Of a stretch of 64,000 nucleotides of DNA, positions 45,275 to 55,328 are shown piece after piece; position 1 is the first letter of the stretch, and each line of letters starts with the position of its first letter. This DNA comes from Piliocolobus tephrosceles. Taxonomy: Eukaryota; Chordata; Mammalia; Primates; Cercopithecidae. The position numbers were made by a program, and so were the translations under genes. The notes under the pieces were generated by a model. That model saw only the letters and a program-made list of their open reading frames with translations, ran no database searches and was not told where the DNA came from. The stretch spans positions 153,540,814 to 153,604,813 of the forward strand of contig NC_045438.1 of the NCBI RefSeq assembly GCF_002776525.5, written 5' to 3'.

Positions 45275-45563
45275 GGGTGGGCGCCATGGCTTACGCCTGT
45301 AAGTTCAGCACTTTGGGAGGCTGAGGCAGGCGGATCACCTGAGGTTAGGAGTTCAAGACTAGCCTGGCCAACATGGTGAAATCCCATCTCCACTAAAAAT
45401 ACAAAAATTATCTGGACGTGGTGGCAGGCACCTGTAATCCTAGCTATTTGGGAGGCTGAGGCATGAGAATCTCCTGAACCCGGGAGGCGGAGGTTGCAGT
45501 GAGCCGCCATTGCACTCCAGCCTGGGAAACAATAGCAAAACTGAAAAAAGAAAGAAAGAAAGA
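45275..45563 (+). mobile_element. Alu
   Basis: Inserted in the L1 word 'tgaaataag'; tail (AAAG)n. Confidence 0.95.
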
Positions 45564-45813
45564 AGCTGGACCCCAAAGGACAAGTGTTATATGACTCCAG
45601 TTCTATGAGGTTCCCAGGATGGGCAAATCCACAGAGAAAGAAAGTAGAATAGAGGTTGCCAGGGGCTAGGGAATCAGGACAATAGGATGTTATTGCTTAA
45701 TGTGTACAGTGTTTCTGTTTGGGGTGATGAAAAGCTTTTGGAGACAGTGGTGATAGTTGCACAACTTTGGGAATGTAATCAGTGCCACTGTTGTCTACAT
45801 TTAAAAATGGTTG

Positions 45814-46082
45814 GGCTGGGCGCAGTGGCTCACGCCTGTAATCCCAGCATTTTGGGAGGCCGAGGCGGGCGGATCACAAGGTCAGGAGATCGAGACCACG
45901 GTGAAACACCGTCTCTACTAAAAATACAAAAAATTAGCCGGGAGTGGTGGCGGGCGCCTGTAGTCCCAGTTACTCAGGAGGCTGAGGCAGGAGAATGGCG
46001 TGAACCTGGGAGGTGGAACTTGCAGTGAGCCAAGATCGCGCCACTGCACTCCAGCCTGGGGGACAGAGCGAGACTCCGTCTC

Positions 46083-46111
<29 letters not shown>
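45814..46111 (+). mobile_element. Alu with 29-A tail
   Basis: Starts ggctgggcgcagtgg; inserted in the same L1. Confidence 0.95.
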
Positions 46112-46114
<3 letters not shown>

Positions 46115-46166
46115 AAAATGGCAAACTTTTAAGTACATATTTTACCACTATAAGAATAATGAGGTT

Positions 46167-46480
46167 GGCTCGGTGTGGTGGCTTACCCCTGTAATCTCAG
46201 CATTTGTGGGAGGCCAAAGTGAAAAGACTGCTTGGTGTCAGTAGTCCAAGGCCAGCCCGGGCAACATAGCAAACCTCATCTCTACTAAAAAAAGAAAAAA
46301 AAATTAGCCACATGTGGTGGTACACACCTATAGTCCTAGCTACTCAGGAGGCTGAGATGGGAGGATGGCTTGAGCCTGGCAAGTTAAGGCTGCAGTGAGC
46401 TATGATCTTGCCACTACATTCCAGCGTGAGTGACAGAACAATACCCTGTCTCAAAAAAATAAATAAATATAAATAAAAAA
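46167..46480 (+). mobile_element. Old Alu
   Basis: Diverged; tail of AAAT words. Confidence 0.9.
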
Positions 46481-46503
46481 GAAAAGTATAAAAAGAAAAT
46501 AAA

Positions 46504-46800
46504 GGCCAGGCACGATGGCTCATACCTGTAATCCCAGCACTTTGGGAGGCCAAGGTGGGCGGATCACCTGAGGTCGGGAGTTGGAGATCAGCCTGATCAA
46601 CATGGAGAAACCCCATCTCTTAGTAGCCAGGCGTGGTGGCACATGCCTGTAATCCCAGCTACTAGGGAGGCTGAGGCAGGAGAATCGCTTGAACCCAGAG
46701 GTGGAGGTTGTGGTGAGCCAAGATCGCACCATTGCACTGCAGCCTGGGCAACAAGAGCGTAACTGCATCTCAAATAAATAAATTAATTAATTAATAATAA
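46504..46800 (+). mobile_element. Alu lacking its mid A-rich linker
   Basis: 'cccatctcttagtagccagg' shows the 'actaaaaatac' linker is deleted. Tail of AATT/AAAT words. Confidence 0.93.
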
Positions 46801-46805
46801 AAACA

Positions 46806-47155
46806 ATGAGGTCATATTGACTTAGAATGGGCCGTAAATTCAATCACTTGTGTCCTTAGAAGAAAAGACACAGAGGCAAAGAGAAACACACAGAGAGGAG
46901 AATACCTCGTGAAAATGGAGACTGAGATTGGTGCAATGTGTCTACAAGCCAGGGAATGCCAACGTGGCCAGCAACCACCAGAAGCTGGGAGAGAGGCATG
47001 GAACAGAGTCCTCGGAGCCTCCAGAAGGAACCAACCCTGTTGATACCTTGACTGAAAACGTCCAGCCTCCAGAACGGTGACAGAATTAATTTCTGTTATT
47101 TAGAGCCATTCAGTTTGTAGTAATTTGTTACATCAGCCCTGAACAGCGAACATAG
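46806..47155 (+). mobile_element. MLT1-like LTR, 3' part
   Basis: 'aatgaggtcatattgactta', 'gtccttagaagaaaagacac' and 'ccagcctccagaacggtgac' are MLT1 in order. The join word 'gtgagatcatact/atgaggtcatatt' links it to 44314-44376. Confidence 0.7.
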
Positions 47156-47157
47156 AT

Positions 47158-47335
47158 GACCCAGGTTTAAATCCTAGTTCTGCCACTTATGAGCATGGGT
47201 ATATAACTACTGTCTAGAGCCCCAGTTTCCTCATCCGTAAAATAACTTCATATGGTTATTAAGAAGATCAAATGAGATACAAATATAAACTCTTAACAGC
47301 ATTGGTATGTTAATCGTTCAATAAATATGAGTTAT
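47158..47335 (+). mobile_element. MIR
   Basis: 'tagttctgccacttatgagc', 'cagtttcctcatccgtaaaa' and 'gttattaagaagatcaaatg' match MIR. Confidence 0.85.
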
Positions 47336-47454
47336 TTACAACAATTTTGATAGTGATGAGTAACACAGAGAAATGAGAATTGACTTAGCAGAGAATGGCT
47401 TGGAAAACCTGTATGCCAACAAAATTTGCTTGGAAATCGAAAGTATTTACTTCA

Positions 47455-48211
47455 GACTGGGCGCAGTGACTCACACCTGTAATCCCTACACTTTGGGCAG
47501 ATCACTTGAAGTCAGGAGTTGGAAACCAGCCTGGCCAACATGGTGAAATCCCATCTTTACTAAGGGAGGAGACCACCCCTCATATTGCCTTATGCTCAAT
47601 TTCTGCCTCCAAAGAAAGAAGTAAAAACTAAAAGGCAGAAATGAAATCCACAGGCAGACAGCCCAGCGCCACACCATGGGCCTGGTAGTTAAAGATCGAC
47701 CCCTGACCTAATCGGTTATGTTATCTGTAGATTACAGACATTGTATAGAAATGCACTGTGAAAATCCCTGTCCTGTTCTGTTCTGTTCTAATTACTGGTG
47801 CAGGCAGCCCCCAGTCACATACCCACTGCTTGCTCAATCAATCATGACCCTCTCACACAGACCCCCTTAGAGTTGTGAGCCCTTAAAAGGGACAGGAATT
47901 GCTCACTCGGGGAGCTTGGTTTTTGGAGACTTGAGTCTTGCCGAAGCTCCCGGCTGAATAAAGCCCTTCCTTCTTTAACTTGGTGTCTGATGGGTTTTGT
48001 CTGCAGCTTGTCCTGCTACACTACTAAAAACACACAAAAAATGAGCTGGGTATGGTGGTGTGCACCTGTAATCCCAGCTACTGAGGAGGCTGAGGCAGGA
48101 GAATTGCTTGAACCTGGGAGGCTGAGGTTGCAGTGAGCCCACTGCACTCCAGCCTGGGTAACAGAGCGAGACTCTATCTCAAATGAAAAAAAAGAAAGAA
48201 AGAAAAAAAGA
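47455..48211 (+). mobile_element. Alu split by an LTR
   Basis: Parts 47455-47560 and 48021-48211, TSD ATTTACTTCA (47445-47454; 48212-48221). Confidence 0.92.
47561..48020 (+). mobile_element. MER9-like (ERVK group) solo LTR inside an Alu
   Basis: 460 bp from 'taagggaggagaccacccc' to 'gtcctgctaca'. 'cccttaaaagggacagg' is the TATA-like region and 'gctgaataaagccct' carries AATAAA. I match it from memory to MER9. Being inside an Alu dates it after that Alu. No exact TSD is left. Confidence 0.72.
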
Positions 48212-48370
48212 ATTTACTTCAAGGAAAATTTACTTTTCCATTCTCATTATGGAAAAAAGTATGGGGGAAATATGTTATTTGAGCTAGCATCACTGAAATG
48301 GATATGAAAGTTGGATGATTTCTCAGGCTCTGAGAAGTTCAGAGAAATTGACAAGCTCATCAACCTCCCC

Positions 48371-48767
48371 CTTTCTCCTGATAAAAGAAAAACTTCAGCT
48401 GAATTAAATTTAAAGGAGTTTAATTGAGCAATGAATGATTTGTCAATCAGGCAGCCTTCCCAGCCAGAGCAGGCTCAGAGACTCCAGTGCAGCCACGTGC
48501 TGGAAGATGATTTATGGACAGGAAAAGGAAAGTGACGTACAGAAAATGGAAGCGAGGTACAGAAACAGCTGGATTGCATTATTTGAGCATGGTTCGAACA
48601 GTTGGTTACATTTGATTGGCCAAAACTTGATGTTTGTCACAAGTGTAGGCTACGGTCTGTTTACACCTCCACTTATTATGGTTCACGATGTACAGAAAAA
48701 CCTTTAGGTCGAACTTAAAATATTTAGGAGACAGCTTTAGGCGCTACTTAATTTAACACTGACATAC
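48371..48767 (-). mobile_element. ERV LTR, copy B of a two-copy family
   Basis: Homologous to 41440-41889. It has a single GATTGGC box near 48614. On the minus strand it begins tgttaaattaagtagcg. Confidence 0.6.
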
Positions 48768-49325
48768 CTACCCGTAAGCCTACTCGGGCTTTTACACTTA
48801 GAAGAGAGCCCTGTTCTTACATTCTAAGGGTGTTCTTTCTGCCCAGTGGCATGGGGAAGGAAGGTACCTCAGCTGCACAGGTTCAAGCTCCTCGGGAGCT
48901 CTATGCAAATTCGAGACCCTGCTGGGATACCCACAAAGCCAGAATCGCTTGCTGCAGGACTAAAGAGGGAGTATATTTGATTTTTTTGTGTGTGTGTGTG
49001 TGATACATGGGGAAAAACAATGCATTTTTTTCAAGAAGCAGTCCAATACCCTGATGTACTATAAAATGGAGTTTAATCCATAAGAGAGTGGGAGGCACCA
49101 GGAATGGACTGGGTGGGGTAGCAATAGCTGTTGTCTATCATCTATGGTTAGATTAGCTGTTATCTTTATCAACACTTTCATCGCCATCATTGTCATCACC
49201 AGCATTAATATGCCCACCTCCTACAGGGGCTGTGTTGGACTGGTAAAATGTGCATGCTTTTTGGTGCTTGCAACAATTTACAGATATGAATTCACAAGGG
49301 TCTGTCTAGGCTGAGCTTATATTCT
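48768..49325. other. Unique sequence
   Basis: Short (GT)n at about 48988-49002; otherwise nothing recognised. Confidence 0.45.
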
Positions 49326-49525
49326 TAGTGCAGACAGCCCTCCTCATTCTCAGATTCTGCATCTGCAGATTCAAGCAACCACAAATCAAAAACATTTGGA
49401 AAACACAGCAATAAAAAATAACAATACAACAATAGGACCTAAAGCAAATTTTAAAAACAATACAATCTAACAACAATTTACATAGCATTTACATTCTATT
49501 TGGTATAGGTATTTTTGAAAGCAAG
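49326..49525 (+). mobile_element. MER2/Tigger-like fragment
   Basis: 'agattctgcatctgcagatt' and 'tttacatagcatttacattc' match the MER2-like Tigger family; the 3' half is absent. Confidence 0.6.
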
Positions 49526-49739
49526 TTGAGTCCACCATAAAGCCAGGAAGCTGAGCCCCCTAAGCCTTGGTCTTCTGGTGACCCATCAAATTCTGTTTAC
49601 CCAGCACCCTGCTGCCTCCCCAATGTGGGCCCATTGCCTGTACTGAACTCTCCAGGATTCTCCAGACTAACGTTCTCTACCTCATCATTTAGCACGCTGT
49701 TGGATATTGTGTGCTGAATTGTTTGCCAACTGTTCCACA

Positions 49740-49990
49740 GAGATCAGCCTCATCCACCTGTATTAGTTTTCCTTTCATTGCTCTTAGGATAAAACACAAA
49801 CTCCTTACTATGCCCACCAGGCTCCATTCTCTCACTCCAGCTCCCTCTGGCCACGGAACCCCTTGCCCTGCATTCCAGCTACATGGCCATCTTTTAGTTC
49901 CACTTGGCCTTTCTTACTCAAACTTCATCTCTTAGTTTAAAGGTTGTTTCGAGAAGCATTCCCCGAATCCCTTGGGTAGGATGTCTGCCT
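49740..49990 (+). mobile_element. L2 fragment
   Basis: 'cacaaactccttactatgcc', 'ccctgcattccagctacatg' and 'agaagcattccccgaatccc' follow the L2 3' region, diverged. Confidence 0.55.
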
Positions 49991-50062
49991 ATTCCTTCTT
50001 GAAACAATAGTGGTAAAATACATATAACATAAAATTTACCGTCTTAACTATTTTTATTTATT

Positions 50063-50162
50063 NNNNNNNNNNNNNNNNNNNNNNNNNNNNNNNNNNNNNN
50101 NNNNNNNNNNNNNNNNNNNNNNNNNNNNNNNNNNNNNNNNNNNNNNNNNNNNNNNNNNNNNN
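50063..50162. other. Assembly gap (100 N)
   Basis: Exactly 100 N, the conventional size for a gap of unknown length. Confidence 0.99.
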
Positions 50163-50204
50163 CCAAAGTGCTGGGATTACAGACTTGAGCCACCGCGCCC
50201 GGCC
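50163..50204 (-). mobile_element. Alu head, cut by the gap
   Basis: The last 42 bp of an antisense Alu; 'gacttgagccaccgcgccc' is the monkey-type head. Confidence 0.85.
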
Positions 50205-50276
50205 TGAAATACTTTTTGATGAGTAAAATTTGTTGTTAGAGGCATAACTATTTAAGCAGCCCATTTTCTTTTTTAG

Positions 50277-50347
50277 CACCGACTAGAACAAGAGGCTGAA
50301 AAGAAGATAATAATGCTGGCAGAGAGAGCCCACCATGAGGCTGTTGT
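50277..50347 (+). CDS. BBOF1: Internal exon of a coiled-coil protein, likely BBOF1
   Basis: Seen: a 71-bp stretch bounded by the acceptor 'cccattttcttttttag' and the donor GTAAGA (50348-50353). Only one frame is open; the other two have early stops, and the acceptor TAG closes the frame upstream, so the exon starts in phase 0 and ends two bases into a codon. The peptide begins HRLEQEAEKKIIMLAER and ends HHEAV, a charged amphipathic coiled coil. Known: this matches my recollection of BBOF1 (DUF4515 family), a ciliary basal-body protein that aligns motile cilia. Expected neighbouring exons were looked for in the window and not found. The exon is preceded by the gap and an Alu stub and followed by a cut MIR, within a disrupted Alu tail, so it is probably misplaced. 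It could instead belong to a DUF4515 paralogue. Confidence 0.68.
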
Positions 50348-50531
50348 GTAAGAGACTGCTGCCTCCTTTCTGACTCTGATAGCCTCGCTTGCCTCTTTGC
50401 TGGTCTGTTTTCTTCTTACCTTCTTGTCTTCCCCCTTCTGTTCTGGCTTACTTGCTTCAAATTTTCTGGTCTACTGTCCCTCACTGTTTTTCTTTGTGTA
50501 CTCCTACCCCTTTCTCCTCCACTCTTTCTGT

Positions 50532-50571
50532 GGCAGAAAGGTATGGTGGAAAGAACCTGGGCTTTGAACTT
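50532..50571 (+). mobile_element. MIR start, cut off
   Basis: 'aggtatggtggaaagaacct' then 'gggctttgaact' is the MIR 5' end; it stops abruptly where the TTTA tract begins. Confidence 0.6.
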
Positions 50572-50597
50572 ATTTATTTATTTATTTAATTTATTTT

Positions 50598-50882
50598 TTT
50601 GAGATGGAGTCTCGCTCTGTCACCCAGGCTGGAATGCAGTGGTGGGATCTCCACTCACTGCCGCCTCTGCCTCCCGGGTTCAAGCAATTCTCCCGCCTCA
50701 GCCTCCCAAGTAGTTGGGACTGCAGGCTTGCGCCACCACGCCCAGCTAATTTTTTGTATTTTAGTAGAGACAGGGTTTCACCATGTTGGCCAGGCTGGTC
50801 TCGAATTCCTGACCTCAAGTGATCCACCCGCTTTGGCCTCCCAAAGTGCTGGGATCACAGGCATGAGCCACCAAGCCCGGCC
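50598..50882 (-). mobile_element. Alu whose tail contains the misplaced block
   Basis: TTTA tail begins at about 50572. TAACTATTTTT follows the Alu (50883-50893) and also precedes the gap (50045-50055), so the true TSD pair spans the gap and the exon block. Confidence 0.93.
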
Positions 50883-50893
50883 TAACTATTTTT

Positions 50894-51184
50894 TTTTTTT
50901 TTGAGTCGGAGTCTTGCTCTGTTGCCCAGGCTGGAATGCAGTGGCTGGATCTCAGCTCACTGCAAGCTCTGCCTCCCGGGTCCACGCCATTCTCCTGCCT
51001 CAGCCTCCGGAGTAGCTGGGACTACAGGTGCCCGCCACCTCGCCCAGCTAGTTTTTTTGTATTTTTAGTAGAGACGGGGTTTCACCGTGTTAGCCAGGAT
51101 GGTCTCGATCTCCTGACCTCATGATCTGCCCATCTTGGCCTCCCAAAGTGCTGGGATTACAGGTTTGAGCCACCGCGCCCGGCC
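50894..51184 (-). mobile_element. AluY, Old World monkey type, with perfect TSD
   Basis: TSD CGGCCTAACTATTTTT at 50878-50893 and 51185-51200, including the head of the previous Alu. Confidence 0.96.
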
Positions 51185-51618
51185 CGGCCTAACTATTTTT
51201 AAAGGTATAGTTCAGTAGTGTTAAGTACATTCATATTGTTATGCAATCTCCACAACTCTTTACATCTTGGAAAACTGAAACTCTATACCATTAAACAACA
51301 AATCTCCATTCACCCTCTCCCCAGCCCCTGGCAATCACCATTCTACTTTCTGGAACTTGACTATTCTAATTACCTCTTATAAGTAGAATCATACCATAGT
51401 TGTCTTTTTGTGGCTGGATTATTTTACTTAGCATAATGTCCTGAAGATTCACCCATGCTGTAGCATGTAGCAGAATTTCCTTCCTTTTTAAGGTGGAATA
51501 ATATTCTGTTGTACGTATAGACCACATTTTGTTTATCCACTGTCATCTGTCAGTGGACGCTTGTGTTGCTCCCACCTTTTGGCTGTTGTGATTAATGCTG
51601 TTAGAACATGAGTGTACA

Positions 51619-51905
51619 GCTGGGTGCGGTGGCTCATGCCTGTAATCCCAGCACTTTGGGAGGTCGAGGCAGGCAGATTACCTAAGGTCACGAGTTCAAG
51701 ACCAGCCAGGCCAACATGGCAAAACCCTGTCTCTACTAAAAATACAAAAATTAACGGGGCATGGTGGTATGTGCTACTCGGGGGGCTGAGGCAGGAGAAT
51801 CACTTGAACCCAGGAGGCAGGGGTTGCAGCGAGCCGAGATTGCACCACTGTACTACTCTGTTGCCTGGGCAACAGAGAGAGACCCTGTCTCAAAAAAAAA
51901 AAAAA
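51619..51905 (+). mobile_element. Alu inside the L1
   Basis: TSD AGAACATGAGTGTACA (51603-51618) and AGAACATGGGTGTACA (51906-51921). About 25 bp missing near 51772. Confidence 0.95.
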
Positions 51906-52197
51906 AGAACATGGGTGTACAAATATCTCTTTGAGACACTGCTTTTAATTCTTTTGGGTATAAGAGGTGAGCACTTTGGGAGGTGGTTAGGCTATGAGGA
52001 CTTTGCTGTCAAGGATAGGTTTAGTACCTTTATGAAAGGGCTTGAGGGAGCAAGTTCATCCCTTTTGTTCTTCCGTCTTTTCTGCCATATGGGGACGCAG
52101 CATTTGTTCCATTTCCCCTTCTGCTATGTGAGGATGCAGCAGTAAGGTGCCATCTTGGAAGCAGAGCGTGAGCCTTCATCAAATCTGCTGGCGTGGT

Positions 52198-52950
52198 TGT
52201 TACGGAGGGTCCTGCTCCCAGAGCTCGCAAGATGGTGGCGGGCCACTTCCAAAATGGTGGCGGCCACTTCCAAGATAGTGGCAAGCTTGGTGTTCTCTCA
52301 CCTGGGGTTCTTGGCCTCATGGATTCCAAGGAATGGAATCTTGGGCCAGCGATGAGTGTTATAGCTCTATTAGAAGCCCTGGGTCACGGCTGAGAACTGT
52401 GGAACCCAGTGACTGGTGTTGAGCTCCATTAGGACAAACCCAGGCAATGGCGAGCCTTTAGCCCGATGGGGAGTGGCAATGGGCGCCTCACTGGATCAGG
52501 GGCACAGCGGACACCCTGCCGGATCCGGAGGGGTGGAAGTCAGAGGCCGGTCTGTGACAGCGGCAGACAACAGTGGTGGATGGCGAGCGAAAGCTCAGCT
52601 GGAGCTGTAACAAACACGGACTAGAAGAGTGCAGTTGCAAGATTTAATATAGTGAAATAGAGTGAAAACGGAGCTCTTGTACTAAGGGGGAGGACCCAGA
52701 GAGGGTAACCCTTGCCAGCCGGAATGCCTGGGTTTATATCCCTATCCTTGTCCCTCCCGGTGTGCTCTCAGGCAATAGATGATTGGCTATTTCTTTACCT
52801 CGTTTTCTGCCTAATTAGCATTTTAGTGAACTCTCTGATTGGCCGGGTGTGAGCTAAGTTGCAAGCCTCTGTTTAAAGGTGGATGCGGTCACCTTCCCAG
52901 CTAGGCTTAGAGATTCTTAGCCTAGGAAATCCAGCTAGTCCTGTCTCTCA
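52198..52950 (-). mobile_element. LTR12 (HERV9) solo LTR
   Basis: On the minus strand it opens TGAGAGACAGGACTAGC and closes with CCTCCGTAACA. It has CCAAT boxes (52837-52843, 52781-52787), the TATA-like GGGATATAAACC (52731-52742) and ATTAAA (52643-52648) in U3-R order. A 22-bp tandem pair ('ggtggcgggccacttcc') lies at 52233-52273. LTR12 is known as an active promoter/enhancer family. The 4-bp flanks (TGGT, CTGT) are only half matching. Closely related LTR17 is less likely because of the long 3' part. Confidence 0.87.
52731..52843 (-). promoter_or_regulatory. LTR12 U3 promoter elements
   Basis: Two CCAAT boxes 56 bp apart upstream of GGGATATAAACC on the minus strand. NF-Y driven transcription from such LTRs is known; here it would run toward lower coordinates. 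Confidence 0.6.
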
Positions 52951-53104
52951 CTGTGATCTTGAACCTCCCAGCCTCCAGAACTGTGAGAAATACATTTCTG
53001 TTGTTTATAAATTACCGCGTCTAGGTATTTTGTTATAGCACCAGGAACAGATTAAGATAGAGGATATTTTGTTGCAGTTAAGTCCAAGGCACAGACAGCT
53101 TTTT

Positions 53105-53763
53105 TCTTTTTTCTTTTACTTTTTTTTTTTTTTTTTTCTCAAGACAAGAGTCTTGCTCTGTCACCCAGGCTGGAGTGCAATGGCTCCATCTCAGCTCACT
53201 GCAACTTCTGCCTCCTGGGTTCAAGCGATTCTCCTGCCTCAGACTCCTGAGTAGCTGGGATGACGGGCACGCACCAGCACGCCCAGCTAATTTTTTTCTT
53301 TTTTCTTTTCTTTCTTTCTTTCTTTTTTTTTGAGACAGAGTTTCGCTCTTGTTGCCCAGGCTGGAGTGCAATGCCGCGATCTCGGCTCTCGTGATCTCGG
53401 TTCTCCACAACCTCCACCTCCCGAGTTCAAGCAATTCGCCTGCCTCAGCCTCCCAAGTAGCTGGGATTACAGGCATGTGACACCACACCCGGCCAATTTT
53501 GTATTTTTAGTAGAGAAGGGGTTTCTCCTTGTTGGTCAGGCTGGTCTCGAACTCCTGACCTCAGGTGATCCACCCACCTCGGCCTCCCAAAGTGCTGGGA
53601 TTAGAGGCATGAGCCACTGCACCTGGCCTAATTTTTTGTATTTTTAGTAGACACCGGGTTTCACCATGTTGGCCAGGCTGGTCTTGAACTCCTGACCTCA
53701 TGATCCGCCCACCTCGACCTCCCAAAGTGGTGGGATTACAGGCGTGAGCCACGATGCCCTGCT
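53105..53763 (-). mobile_element. Alu (outer, split)
   Basis: Parts 53105-53289 and 53629-53763; TSD CACAGACAGCTTTTT (53090-53104) and CACAGATAGCTTTTT (53764-53778). Confidence 0.94.
53290..53628 (-). mobile_element. Alu nested in an Alu, with short duplication
   Basis: Tail with CTTT units; 'gatctcggctctcgt' is followed by a second 'gatctcggttct' (53379-53404). Confidence 0.93.
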
Positions 53764-53842
53764 CACAGATAGCTTTTTAATCAGCAATGTACACTCAGTC
53801 AACGTTAGCCTCCCGGACCGTGTATCTGAAAAAAAAAACAAT

Positions 53843-54137
53843 TTTTTTTTTTTTTTTTTGAGACAGAGTTTCACTCTTTAGCCAGGCTGGAGTGCAGTGG
53901 CGTGGTCTCAGCTCACCGCAACTCTGCCTCCTGGGTTCAAGCGATTCTCCCGCCTCAGCCTCCTGAGTAGCTGGGACTGCAGGTATGTGCCACCATGCCC
54001 AGCTAACTTTTTGTGTTTTAGAAGAGACAGGGTTTCACCATGTTGGCCAGAATGGTCTGGATCTCCTGACCTCGTGATCCACCCACCCCAGCCTCCCAAA
54101 GTGTTGAGATTACAGGCGTGAGCCACCACGCCCCGCC
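53843..54137 (-). mobile_element. Alu
   Basis: T run preceded by an A run; ends 'cacgccccgcc'; flanks share 'tgtatct'. Confidence 0.94.
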
Positions 54138-54364
54138 AATGTATCTAAATATTTAGAAGTTGCAAACTGCTAAATAATTTTTTGCCCTCTACCTTGTCAA
54201 ATATATTGTCATTAACAAATCTAAAAATCTGTGTAAATCTGTGGTTTTTATATGACTAAAAGTTGGCACTATATCAAAGCCAATTGAATTGAATTATTAT
54301 TGCCATGAAAGAGTGTTCTTCTAATGGGCATGAGGTGTTTGGATCAGCAATTAAGATGTACACC

Positions 54365-54677
54365 GCCGGGCGCGGTGGCTCACGCCTGTAATCCCAGCAC
54401 TTCGGGAGGCTGAGGCAGGCAGATCACGAGGTCAGGAGATTGAGATCATCCTGGCTAACACGGTGAAACTCCGTCTCTACTAAAACCACAAAAAAAATTA
54501 GCCGGGCGTGGTGGCGAGCGCCTGTAGTTCCAGCTACTCAGGAGGCTGAGGCAGGAGAATGGCGTAAATCTGGGAGGCGGAGCTTGCAGTGAGCCGAGAT
54601 TGGGTCACTGCACTCCAGCCTGGGCGACAGAGTGAGACTCCGTCTCAAAAAAAAAAAAAAAAAAAAAAAACAAAAAA
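54365..54677 (+). mobile_element. AluY-like Alu
   Basis: Starts gccgggcgcggtggc; 24-A tail; little diverged. Confidence 0.95.
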
Positions 54678-54689
54678 GTACGTAATTCA

Positions 54690-55055
54690 TCAACCTTATT
54701 AAGATATAGTTGACAAGTAAAAAATTGTATATATTTAGGGTATACAATGTGATGTTTTGATCTATGTACACATTGTCAGATGATTAAATTAAGCATAACA
54801 TATTGATCACCTTGGTACTTATAATTTTTTTGGAGTGAGAACATTTAAGATCTCTCAGTAATTTTTAAGTATATAATGTGTTATTATCAACCATAGTCAC
54901 CATGTTGTACCATAATCTCGATAACTTATTCTTCCTGTCTAATTGAAACTTTGACCACCTTGACTAACGTCTCTTAATTCCTCTCTTACCCCTCAATCTC
55001 CTAGCAATCTCCCTCAATCTCCTAGCAACCATGAGTTCAATATTTCGTAACATTT
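54690..55055 (-). mobile_element. L1 3' UTR fragment
   Basis: 'aaccatagtcaccatgttgt' and 'ttattcttcctgtctaattg' are L1 in reverse. A 21-bp unit is tandemly doubled at 54990-55031. Confidence 0.75.
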
Positions 55056-55152
55056 ATTTTTCTTATTTTTGTTTCATCAAAATCATTATTTTGTTATATT
55101 CACAATTTTTACATAATTGTGCTTTATGGATTTTAGTGATCTTTAACAATTT

Positions 55153-55279
55153 CTTTTAGAGATGGGGTCTCACTCTCTATGTTGCCCAGGCTGGCATTAG
55201 ACTCCTGGGCTTGAGTGATACTCCTACCTCAGCCTCCCTAGCAGCTGGGACTACAGGTGTATGCCGTCACACTCAGTTG
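55153..55279 (-). mobile_element. Alu monomer (FLAM-like)
   Basis: One arm, 'cttttagagatggggtctca' to 'gccgtcacactcagttga'. Confidence 0.8.
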
Positions 55280-55328
55280 ATTTTTTAACAAACTGAGTGT
55301 ACTTTAATTACAAAATCTGATGAAAGTA

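Larger units (their letters stand above)
44873..46163 (+). mobile_element. Old L1 3' end, split by two Alus
   Basis: 'ggcaagggtgtagagaaatt', 'gaagcaacccaagcgtccac' and 'tatatgactccagttctatg' are ORF2/3' UTR of L1M. It ends 'tttaccactataagaataat'. Confidence 0.85.
50020..51963 (-). mobile_element. Old L1 3' part, broken by Alus and by the gap region
   Basis: 'cataaaatttaccgtcttaa' (50029) continues at 51201 with 'aaaggtatagttcagtagtg' and ends near 51963. The block between is Alu sequence plus the 50063-50571 intruder. Confidence 0.8.
51966..53058 (+). mobile_element. MaLR LTR (MST/MLT1A-like), host of an LTR12
   Basis: Parts 51966-52197 and 52951-53058: 'gaaagggcttgagggagca', 'catcttggaagcagagcgtg', then 'ccagcctccagaactgtgag' and 'ttataaattaccgcgtctag'. 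Confidence 0.8.

Noticed and set aside
51612..52145. 177-codon open frame on the plus strand
   Set aside because: A read-through of Alu, L1 and MaLR LTR sequence.
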